Shown here in pieces: positions 1 through 5,289 of a stretch of 6,689 nt of DNA (position 1 is its first letter; each line of letters opens with the position of its first letter). The notes below the pieces were generated by a model. It did no database searches. It was given only the letters and a program-made list of their open reading frames with translations, and was not told where the DNA came from. Made by a program: the position numbers and the translations under genes. This stretch comes from an uncultured Clostridia bacterium (lineage in GTDB: Bacteria > Bacillota > Clostridia > Oscillospirales > Acutalibacteraceae), in NCBI GenBank assembly GCA_937915775.1, contig CALGGQ010000021.1, positions 1 through 6,689 on the forward strand, in the 5' to 3' direction.

Positions 1-352
1 CGTCCTCCACCGCACGGCGCTCCACCTCCGTCACGCCGGACGGAACGCTGATAACCACGCGCGTTTTCGTAAACATACTGCGCTTGCTGGAGCGGTACAT
101 AAAGTTATGCAGCATATCGGCAGTCATATCGAAGTCCGCAATAACACCGCTGCGAATCGGCATCACGGGAACGATGGAGCCCGGCGTTCTGCCAATCATT
201 TTCTTAGCCTCCTCGCCCGTGGCAAGGACGCGCTTGGACTTGACATCCACGGCAACCACGCTCGGCTCGTTGATGATGATATGCCCTCTTTTATCGGCAA
301 GCAGCGTGCTCGAGGTGCCGAGGTCTATGCCTAAATCGCGTGAAAAAATCAT
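1..352 (-). CDS. mreB: MreB-family actin-like cell-shape protein, N-terminal part (runs off the left edge)
   Basis: Bacterial actin homologue that polymerises on the inner face of the membrane and guides lateral wall synthesis. I translated 117 codons from the ATG at 352-350; the frame stays open to the edge. The actin phosphate-1 loop reads GIDLGTSSTL (residues 8-17). It is followed by the family hallmarks NEPSVVAVD (28-36), GEEAKKMIGRTPGSIV (46-61), the DGVIADY-like SGVIADFD (68-75) and VPSGVTEVERRAV (103-115). SST replaces the usual ANT after GT in the nucleotide loop. The start is supported by AGGAG nine bases upstream. It lies downstream of the pdaA-like gene on the same strand but has its own promoter. 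The N-terminus cannot separate MreB from the Mbl or MreBH paralogues; the family call is very secure, the paralogue is not. Confidence 0.93.
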   Translation of the reverse strand, partial: MIFSRDLGIDLGTSSTLLADKRGHIIINEPSVVAVDVKSKRVLATGEEAKKMIGRTPGSIVPVMPIRSGVIADFDMTADMLHNFMYRSSKRSMFTKTRVVISVPSGVTEVERRAVED

Positions 353-392
353 TTATGTAATCTCCTGTAAAAAGTTCGTTATGTAGTCTCCT
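353..392 (-). repeat. Duplicated Shine-Dalgarno segment in the mreB leader
   Basis: A 14-base unit occurs twice, 26 bases apart. On the minus strand it reads AGGAGATTACATAA (366-353, directly before the ATG) and AGGAGACTACATAA (392-379), with one mismatch. The copy next to the ATG is the working ribosome site. The upstream copy has no start codon after it, so it is either a leftover of a local duplication or a ribosome standby or decoy site. The repeat is seen directly; its role is inference. Confidence 0.75.
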
Positions 393-409
393 ATTAGGCA
401 AACTAATAG
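391..409 (-). promoter_or_regulatory. 5'-end hairpin of the mreB mRNA
   Basis: A perfect inverted repeat with a 7-base stem and 5-base loop reads CTATTAG-TTTGC-CTAATAG on the minus strand. It begins about seven bases after the predicted -10 element, so it would sit at the extreme 5' end of the transcript, where such stems can protect mRNA from 5' decay. Its last bases run into the upstream AGGAG copy. It has no U-tract, so it is not a terminator. Confidence 0.55.
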
Positions 410-415
410 AAGATT

Positions 416-445
416 ATTATATAATACTCTGCTGTCAAATGTCAA
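416..445 (-). promoter_or_regulatory. SigA-type promoter for mreB
   Basis: On the minus strand a perfect -35 TTGACA (445-440) is followed by an 18-base spacer and a perfect -10 TATAAT (421-416). The predicted start is near 409, giving an mRNA leader of about 57 bases. A second TTGACA (438-433) overlaps the spacer, but the only matching -10 is poor (TAATCT). The promoter sits just after the stop codon of the upstream gene, so mreB can be transcribed independently of it; no terminator separates the two. Confidence 0.85.
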
Positions 446-462
446 CCGATAAAACGGAGAAA

Positions 463-1317
463 TCAAAGCGAATCCGTAAATTCATATCCCTGCTGGCGCA
501 CATCGTCAATCACCTTGCCGAGAATAGCGGCATTGGTTTCGCTCACGGCGTGCAGCAGCATAATTTCGCCGGGATGCGTCGCTTCACAGATGGCGGCAAA
601 GGCTTTGTCCGGCTCCTGCTGGGCGTTGACATCCCAGTCCGCATACGCATATGACCAGAACACGCTCTGATAGTTTAACTCCTGCAGGATAGCCAACGTC
701 TTTTCGGAGAACTCGCCCTTCGGGAAGCGGAAATAACGCATTGTATAATGGAAATTTTCCTCGAGATAGCGGTGCAGAAACAAAACCTCCTCCTTGGCGG
801 TGTCGGTATCCAGCTCGTCCATCGAGTAGTGATGATAGGAGTGATTGCCGACGGTATGTCCCTCCGCAATCATCCGCTCAATCAGGTCGCCGTTGTCCCG
901 CGCAAAATCATACGTCACGAAAAAAACAGCCTTGACGTTTTTCTCCTTCAGCGTATCCAAAATCGACGGTGTGAAGCCGTTTTCATAGCCTTCGTCAAAG
1001 GTAAGGCAGATGCTCTTTTCCTCCGGCAGCAGCCACAAAGCGTCAAGCGCTTCATACTTCTTTTGCAGGTTCAGCGGCTCCGTCGGCTGCTGATGATTTT
1101 CAATTTTTCCGGGGCCCCAGATGACCTTCTGCGCCGACAGGCTGTCAAGGCTGATAACGGGCTTTGCCGTCGGCTCCGTACTCTCGGTTTCCTCCGTCTC
1201 ATCCTCGGTTGATGTTTCGGAAATATTACTCGTTGTATTATTATCCTGCAGCATACTGACCGTGCAGCCCGTGAGCAGCAGACACAGCAGCAGCGGCAAT
1301 ACTAACTTTTTTATCAT
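463..1317 (-). CDS. pdaA: PdaA-like polysaccharide (peptidoglycan) deacetylase lipoprotein
   Basis: NodB-fold carbohydrate esterase family 4 protein, 284 aa, closest in motif style to PdaA, which removes N-acetyl groups from muramic acid on the way to cortex muramic delta-lactam. A lipoprotein signal peptide with lipobox LTGC (Cys18) predicts anchoring outside the membrane. A Thr/Glu/Ser-rich linker follows (about 25-50). Catalytic motifs in order: TFDEGYENG (Asp108 the likely base), HSYHH (His159, His163, metal ligands), RFPKG (197-201), DWDV (227-230) and LLH (His256). Position 109 is Glu, where generic NodB proteins have Asp and B. subtilis PdaA has Asn as I recall. The C-terminus QQGYEF matches the PdaA ending. 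AGGAGG lies nine bases before the ATG. A vegetative wall deacetylase is possible, since the lipobox and linker suit a surface protein; the family is certain, the exact substrate is not. Confidence 0.88.
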   Translation of the reverse strand: MIKKLVLPLLLCLLLTGCTVSMLQDNNTTSNISETSTEDETEETESTEPTAKPVISLDSLSAQKVIWGPGKIENHQQPTEPLNLQKKYEALDALWLLPEEKSICLTFDEGYENGFTPSILDTLKEKNVKAVFFVTYDFARDNGDLIERMIAEGHTVGNHSYHHYSMDELDTDTAKEEVLFLHRYLEENFHYTMRYFRFPKGEFSEKTLAILQELNYQSVFWSYAYADWDVNAQQEPDKAFAAICEATHPGEIMLLHAVSETNAAILGKVIDDVRQQGYEFTDSL

Positions 1318-1320
1318 AAC

Positions 1321-1363
1321 AAAAAACCTCCTCTGTCCTATTATCTGACAAAAGAGGTTTTTT
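1321..1363 (-). terminator. Rho-independent terminator after the mgtC-like gene, overlapping the pdaA ribosome site
   Basis: The minus-strand transcript can form an unbroken 17-bp stem including two G-U pairs, with a 9-base loop (1346-1338). The 5' arm starts with six A and the 3' arm ends in six U, the A-tract/U-tract design of an intrinsic terminator. It lies 22 bases after the stop at 1386. The plus strand also ends in a T-tract, so it could work both ways, although no plus-strand gene leads into it. The 3' arm contains the AGGAGG of the next gene. Confidence 0.82.
1327..1332 (-). promoter_or_regulatory. Ribosome binding site of the pdaA-like gene, inside the terminator stem
   Basis: AGGAGG on the minus strand (1332-1327), nine bases before the ATG at 1317, fixes that start. 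It forms part of the 3' arm of the 1321-1363 hairpin, so it would be base-paired in any read-through transcript coming from prfB and the mgtC-like gene. A possible -10, GATAAT (1348-1343), lies at the stem-loop junction, but its -35 region is poor. A start there would produce an mRNA without the 5' arm and with the site free. Confidence 0.75.
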
Positions 1364-1385
1364 ATTGTTGTAAACTATTTCAATT

Positions 1386-2123
1386 TTATTCGTGGTCGAT
1401 TTTCCAGCCTGCCGAAATGATTTCCTCGTTCTTGCCGACCTTGGTAATCAGGCTTTCAATCAGCGAATCGTTACTGGTCTGCGTGGAAATATAGGCACGG
1501 ATTTTTTTGTTGTCCTCATTCGGAATATTGACGGTTTCCAGCGTGTGCAACAGCGCCTCCGGCTCATTCTTGATGATGCTCATAATGTTTTTGCGCACCT
1601 CGAGTTCGGCTTCATCGGGGCAGACAACGGAGATATGATACAGCGCTTCCTCTTTGCTATTATCGCTTTTATCATATTTCCTGAGTTTATCAATTCTATG
1701 TGAAATCGGGTGTAGCACCAGATGCAGAAAAACAATTGCAGCTGATACCATTGCCGCATACAGTAGGTTATTAATACAGCAAAGGATGCCGACAGCGGCG
1801 CTTGACCAGACGGTTGCCGCCGTATTTAGACCGCGGATATTGCCGCCCTCGCGCATAATGACGCCGGCGCCGAGGAAACCGATGCCGGAAACAATGCCTG
1901 CCGCCACACGGGTTAAATCAACGCCGTTACGGAAGCATAGATAGGAAAACGCTGTGAACGCAAAGGAGCCGAGGCAAACCAGCAGGTTGGTTAATATGCC
2001 TGCCGGATGGCGTGTATATTGACGTTCCAGACCGATGATGGCGCCGAGCACGGCAGCCGCCAACAGATGCACGGCAAAGCCGCTCAGGGTTGTCACTTCC
2101 ATTTGGGTAATGATATGCAGCAT
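1386..2123 (-). CDS. MgtC/SapB-family membrane protein with cytoplasmic C-terminal domain
   Basis: Protein of 245 aa of the MgtC/SapB family, known from magnesium limitation and virulence in other bacteria; its biochemical role in Firmicutes is unsettled. About five membrane segments span roughly 13-32, 42-61, 74-92, 104-116 and 118-138. Family motifs are GLERQ (31-35), the glycine-rich RVAAGIVSGIGFLGAGVI (72-89) and GLNTAATVW (98-106), the MgtC signature region. After a charged linker (142-160), residues 160-245 form a soluble alternating strand/helix region resembling the ACT-like C-terminal domain of MgtC. The ATG overlaps the prfB stop (TAATG), with AAGGAAG nine bases upstream, implying translational coupling to prfB. 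Its transcript probably ends at the 1321-1363 hairpin. No magnesium riboswitch-like leader is visible, since the gene lacks a leader of its own. The family is secure; the substrate or partner is unknown. Confidence 0.88.
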   Translation of the reverse strand: MLHIITQMEVTTLSGFAVHLLAAAVLGAIIGLERQYTRHPAGILTNLLVCLGSFAFTAFSYLCFRNGVDLTRVAAGIVSGIGFLGAGVIMREGGNIRGLNTAATVWSSAAVGILCCINNLLYAAMVSAAIVFLHLVLHPISHRIDKLRKYDKSDNSKEEALYHISVVCPDEAELEVRKNIMSIIKNEPEALLHTLETVNIPNEDNKKIRAYISTQTSNDSLIESLITKVGKNEEIISAGWKIDHE

Positions 2124-3241
2124 TACACTTCACTTCCTTCGATGCTTTTCATTTTCAGATAGGCGTTGATAAAGCCGTCCAGATCGCCGTCCATCACGGC
2201 GGCGATATTGCCCATTTCAAAATTGGTGCGGTGATCCTTGACCATCGTGTACGGCATAAAGACGTAGGAGCGAATCTGAGAGCCCCAGGCAATTTCCTTC
2301 TGGTCGCCCTTGATATCCTCAATTCTTTCGAGGTTTTCGCGCTCCTTGATTTCCACGAGCTTTGACTTCAGCATACGCATCGCCACCTCGCGGTTCTGGT
2401 GCTGCGAGCGCTCAATCTGGCAGGAGACGACAATGCCCGTCGGAATATGCGTCAGGCGGACGGCAGAGGAGGTTTTATTAACCTTCTGACCGCCGGCGCC
2501 CGAGGCGCGGTAAACGTCCATCTTGATATCCTCCTCGCGGATTTCAACCTCAACGTCATCGTCAATTTCCGGCATAACTTCCAGAGAGGCAAAGGAGGTA
2601 TGGCGTCTGCCCGAGGAATCAAACGGGCTGACGCGCACCAGACGGTGAATACCCATCTCGCCCTTCAGATAGCCGTAGGCATTTTCGCCCTCAATCAGAA
2701 TCGTTGCGCTCTTGATGCCCGCCACATCGCCGTCCAGATAATCCAGCGTGGACACCTTGTAGCCGTGGCGCTCGCCCCAGCGGTTATACATACGAAACAG
2801 CATTTCCGCCCAGTCCTGCGCCTCCGTTCCGCCGGCACCGGCGTGGAAGGTTAAGATGGCGTTATTATCGTCGAACTCGCCGCTCAGCAGCGTTGACAGC
2901 GTAAGGCTCTCCACGCGCTTTTCCACATCCTCCACGGAGGCGGTGCAGTCCGGCGCGAGCGCTTCATCGCCCTCCTCGTCGGCAAGCTCAATCATGACGA
3001 GCGCGTCCTCATAATCATTTTTCAGGCTTTCCCAGGAGGCAACCTTCGCTTTCAGCGAGCCGATTTTCTGCATCGTTTTCTGGCTGCTCTCCATATCGTC
3101 CCAGAAATCGGGACGGGCGCTGTCCGCCTCCAGCGCGGCAATTTCCTCTTTTAAGCGGTCAATATTCAGCGCTTCCTTTAAGTTGACAATCGGCTTTTCA
3201 CTCGCCGTGAGGCGCTGCTTCAGTTCTTCATACACAATCAT
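2123..3241 (-). CDS. prfB: Peptide chain release factor 2 (RF2)
   Basis: Class I release factor that reads UGA and UAA stop codons in the ribosomal A site and triggers peptidyl-tRNA hydrolysis. The 372-aa protein has an N-terminal helical domain (about 1-110), the RF2 anticodon-like tripeptide SPF (205-207, in SPFDSSGRRHTSF) and the catalytic GGQ (250-252, in GAGGQKVNKT). It ends with the conserved KEIAWGSQIRSYVF and DHRTN blocks. I chose the ATG at 3241: the frame extends upstream to a TTG at 3301, but that codon lies in the -35 of the promoter, ahead of the transcription start. GGTGA, five bases before the ATG, is a modest ribosome site. The gene has no in-frame UGA or CTT-TGA slippery site; the equivalent place reads CTG AAT (Leu25-Asn26), so it is made without the programmed +1 frameshift common in prfB. 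The stop shares a base with the next start. Confidence 0.97.
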   Translation of the reverse strand: MIVYEELKQRLTASEKPIVNLKEALNIDRLKEEIAALEADSARPDFWDDMESSQKTMQKIGSLKAKVASWESLKNDYEDALVMIELADEEGDEALAPDCTASVEDVEKRVESLTLSTLLSGEFDDNNAILTFHAGAGGTEAQDWAEMLFRMYNRWGERHGYKVSTLDYLDGDVAGIKSATILIEGENAYGYLKGEMGIHRLVRVSPFDSSGRRHTSFASLEVMPEIDDDVEVEIREEDIKMDVYRASGAGGQKVNKTSSAVRLTHIPTGIVVSCQIERSQHQNREVAMRMLKSKLVEIKERENLERIEDIKGDQKEIAWGSQIRSYVFMPYTMVKDHRTNFEMGNIAAVMDGDLDGFINAYLKMKSIEGSEV

Positions 3242-3272
3242 ATTTTTCACCGGGTAAAAATTAATATAGAAT

Positions 3273-3301
3273 ATTATATAGCATAACGCAGAATTTTTCA
3301 A
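3273..3301 (-). promoter_or_regulatory. SigA-type promoter for prfB and the mgtC-like gene
   Basis: On the minus strand, -35 TTGAAA (3301-3296), a 17-base spacer and -10 TATAAT (3278-3273). The predicted start near 3266 gives a leader of about 25 bases, too short for a riboswitch. The -35 covers the TTG that would give a longer prfB frame, which settles the start at 3241. Confidence 0.85.
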
Positions 3302-3312
3302 GTTTTAAAAAG

Positions 3313-3328
3313 AGTTAACTGAAATTTC
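3313..3328. other. Two adjacent 8-base palindromes between the divergent promoters
   Basis: AGTTAACT (3313-3320) is followed immediately by GAAATTTC (3321-3328), both perfect palindromes. They lie between the two -35 elements (3296-3301 and 3338-3343), about 12 and 10 bases from them. This is a position where a protein could control both directions. In such AT-rich DNA short palindromes arise by chance, so an operator role is only a guess. Confidence 0.25.
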
Positions 3329-3337
3329 ATCAAATAA

Positions 3338-3366
3338 TTGATTTTTACTGCTAAACATAATATAAT
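3338..3366 (+). promoter_or_regulatory. SigA-type promoter for the rightward operon
   Basis: -35 TTGATT (3338-3343), a 17-base spacer and a perfect -10 TATAAT (3361-3366). The predicted start near 3373 gives a leader of about 29 bases before the ATG at 3402. No terminator is seen between this promoter and the right edge, so it probably serves all four plus-strand genes. Confidence 0.85.
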
Positions 3367-3401
3367 AAAGATTGATTAACTATACCTATTGGGAGGAAAC
3401 A

Positions 3402-4388
3402 ATGCCTTTATTTGAAAATCAAACCTGCCCCGTATGCCAGCGGCTGTTTGAGGCGGACGACGATGTCGTTTACTGCCCCGAATGCGGCACGCCGCACCAT
3501 CGGGAATGCTATCGCTTAATCGGTCACTGCGTCAACCAGGGACTGCACCGGACAAATTACAGTTATTTCGAGGAGCACAAGGCAGCCGCCGACGGCGACA
3601 CCGCTCAGCTGCCCGGCGGCTTCTATATTCCCTCTCCGTCACAGCAGGAGAAAAAGGGGGACACGGGAGAAAGCGCCAACGGCAACACACCCCGCATTAC
3701 GATGACGGCGCCGTCGCTGCTGCCGGAGGAATACGAAAAAAGCAGCGAAATGATTGACGGTGAAAGCGTGACGGATATTGCGGCAACCGTGCGCGCCTCC
3801 ATTCCCCGCTTCATCGGCATTTTCAAAAAGCAGAGCGAAAGCGGCAAAAAAGCCGGCTGGAACTGGAGCGCCTTTTTCTTCGGCTCGCTGTACTTTCTGT
3901 ACCGTAAAATGTACCGGCAGGGCATCGCGCTGCTGTGCGCCGTGGTACTGCTGCTGATGGGCTCCAGCCTGCTGATGACGAAGCTCGCGCCCGACACGAC
4001 GGCGCTGATGCAGGAGGCGGTAACGCTTTCCGCACAAAACGATGCCGAAGGCTTCACGGCAAAGCTGATGGAGGCGCAAAGCGCTTCCGATTTGCCCAAA
4101 GCCACAGCACTTGTTTACGCCTTTCTCGGCATCGTGCTGCTCATCAGAATTCTCGCGGCGCTCTTTGCCGACAGGATATATAAAAGCACGGTATTCCGTC
4201 TCATCAAAAGCGTGACCGAGCAGCTGGATAACGGCGCTTCGTTCCAGACAAGCTTTATGGGAAATGAGGAATTTGACCTCAGCCAGGAGCAGATGAAACG
4301 GCTTTATCTGGCGCGTAAGGGCGGCGTAAGCATCTTTGCCCCGCTCGCCGCGCTGTTAATCGTTGATTTATTAATCACATTCTTCTGA
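3402..4388 (+). CDS. Zinc-binding RING-like / DUF2628-type membrane protein of unknown function
   Basis: A 328-aa protein in two parts. Residues 9-43 hold a Cys/His cluster (C9-x2-C12, C25-x2-C28, H32, H33, C36, H42, C43) like the prokaryotic RING-finger family 1 treble clef, which should bind zinc. A polar linker (about 60-130) leads to GWNWSAFFFGSLYFLYRKMY (152-171), the signature of DUF2628-type membrane proteins. Hydrophobic segments follow at about 174-194, 234-256 and 310-327. The 40 residues between the first two may face outside. The start is the ATG at 3402, because GGGAGG lies five bases upstream and a longer frame from the TTG at 3372 would begin at the transcription start. It heads the operon, 14 bases before galU. 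The function is not known; RING resemblance in bacteria does not imply ubiquitin ligase activity. A membrane sensor or scaffold is a guess. Confidence 0.85.
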   Translation: MPLFENQTCPVCQRLFEADDDVVYCPECGTPHHRECYRLIGHCVNQGLHRTNYSYFEEHKAAADGDTAQLPGGFYIPSPSQQEKKGDTGESANGNTPRITMTAPSLLPEEYEKSSEMIDGESVTDIAATVRASIPRFIGIFKKQSESGKKAGWNWSAFFFGSLYFLYRKMYRQGIALLCAVVLLLMGSSLLMTKLAPDTTALMQEAVTLSAQNDAEGFTAKLMEAQSASDLPKATALVYAFLGIVLLIRILAALFADRIYKSTVFRLIKSVTEQLDNGASFQTSFMGNEEFDLSQEQMKRLYLARKGGVSIFAPLAALLIVDLLITFF

Positions 4389-4402
4389 TAAGGAGTAACA
4401 TT

Positions 4403-5272
4403 ATGATGAAAGTCAAGAAAGCCATTATCCCCGCCGCAGGACTCGGCACCAGGGTGCTTCCTGCCTCCAAGGCAGTTCCCAAGGAAATGCTGAATATCGT
4501 TGATAAGCCCGCCATACAGTATATTGTGGAGGAGGCGTTTGCCAGCGGCATTGAAGAGGTGCTGATTATCACCAACCGCGGCAAGGGCGCTATTGAGGAC
4601 CATTTTGACTACGCCTTTGAGCTGGAAACCAAGCTCGCCGCCAATCCGGACAAGGCGGATATCTTAGCCGACGTCAAGGCGCCTGCCAAGCTCGGCAATA
4701 TCTATTTTCTGCGCCAGAAGGAAACCGGCGGACTCGGTCATGCCGTGCTGTGCGCCAAGGCGTTCGTCGGCAACGAGCCGTTTGCCGTGCTCTACGGCGA
4801 CGATGTGATTATCTCCGACAATCCGGTGACAAAGCAGCTGATTGACGCCTTTGAAAAATACGGCAAGGGCGCCGTCGGCGTCAAAGAGGTGGACGGCGAC
4901 GCGATTATGAGATACTGCTCGCTGCATACCACGCCGCTGGAGGGCAACTGCTACCTGTGCGACGATATGATTGAAAAGCCGAAAAAGGAGGAGATTATGG
5001 GCTATTTCTCCATTCTCGGCAGAGTCGTGATGCCGCCGGAAATCTTTGACATTCTGGAGCATACGCCGAAGGGCGCCGGAGGTGAGCTGCAGCTGACAGA
5101 CGCGATGAAGGAGCTTGCCCAAACAAAGGGCGTCATCGCCGTGGATTACGACGGCACACGCTATGATATGGGCAACAAATTCGGAATTCTGCAGGCGAAC
5201 ATTGAGGTTGGCTTGAAGCACCCCGAAATCAAGGACCAGCTCAGAGAATACCTGAAAAATCTTGTAATCTAA
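4403..5272 (+). CDS. galU: UTP-glucose-1-phosphate uridylyltransferase
   Basis: Cytoplasmic enzyme making UDP-glucose from UTP and glucose-1-phosphate, the donor for glycolipid anchors, teichoic acid decoration and capsule sugars. The 289-aa length is typical. The nucleotidyltransferase loop GLGTR with LPASK (13-23, Lys23) starts a Rossmann-like fold. It is followed by PKEML (26-30), VDKPAIQYIVEE (33-44), RGKGAIEDHFD (59-69), the uracil/sugar segment RQKETGGLGHAV (104-115), the metal-binding GDD (132-134), EKPK with the sugar-phosphate Lys192 (191-194) and GGELQLTDA (226-234). All expected motifs are present. AAGGAG seven bases upstream favours the first of two tandem ATGs. The 14-base gap to the preceding gene and 17-base gap to the next place it mid-operon. 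The glucose/UTP assignment is strong because these motifs separate GalU from RmlA-type thymidylyltransferases. Confidence 0.96.
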   Translation: MMKVKKAIIPAAGLGTRVLPASKAVPKEMLNIVDKPAIQYIVEEAFASGIEEVLIITNRGKGAIEDHFDYAFELETKLAANPDKADILADVKAPAKLGNIYFLRQKETGGLGHAVLCAKAFVGNEPFAVLYGDDVIISDNPVTKQLIDAFEKYGKGAVGVKEVDGDAIMRYCSLHTTPLEGNCYLCDDMIEKPKKEEIMGYFSILGRVVMPPEIFDILEHTPKGAGGELQLTDAMKELAQTKGVIAVDYDGTRYDMGNKFGILQANIEVGLKHPEIKDQLREYLKNLVI

Positions 5273-5289
5273 AAGAGGAAACACCGTTC

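Noticed and set aside
433..438. A second TTGACA as an alternative mreB -35
   Set aside because: It is only 11 bases from the good TATAAT, and the correctly spaced -10 candidate is poor; the copy at 440-445 fits far better.
748..1212. A 154-codon plus-strand frame opposite the pdaA-like gene
   Set aside because: Antisense shadow with no family resemblance; the deacetylase motifs on the other strand are complete.
1318..1385. A magnesium-sensing riboswitch linked to the mgtC-like gene
   Set aside because: The stretch is downstream of that gene and too short; it holds only a terminator-type hairpin.
2399..2854. A 151-codon plus-strand frame opposite prfB
   Set aside because: Antisense to the most conserved part of RF2, which constrains the sequence fully.
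3242..3301. A 20-codon N-terminal extension of prfB from TTG at 3301
   Set aside because: The TTG coincides with the -35 of the promoter and lies upstream of the predicted transcription start; the extension has no RF2 similarity.
3623..4105. Two overlapping minus-strand frames (160 and 146 codons) within 3402-4388
   Set aside because: Both lie antisense to the RING-like gene, with Ser/Ala-rich or His/Arg-rich composition and no promoter or ribosome site.
4664..5284. A 206-codon minus-strand frame opposite galU
   Set aside because: Mirror frame of a clearly real gene; the product shows no family motif and no ribosome site was found.
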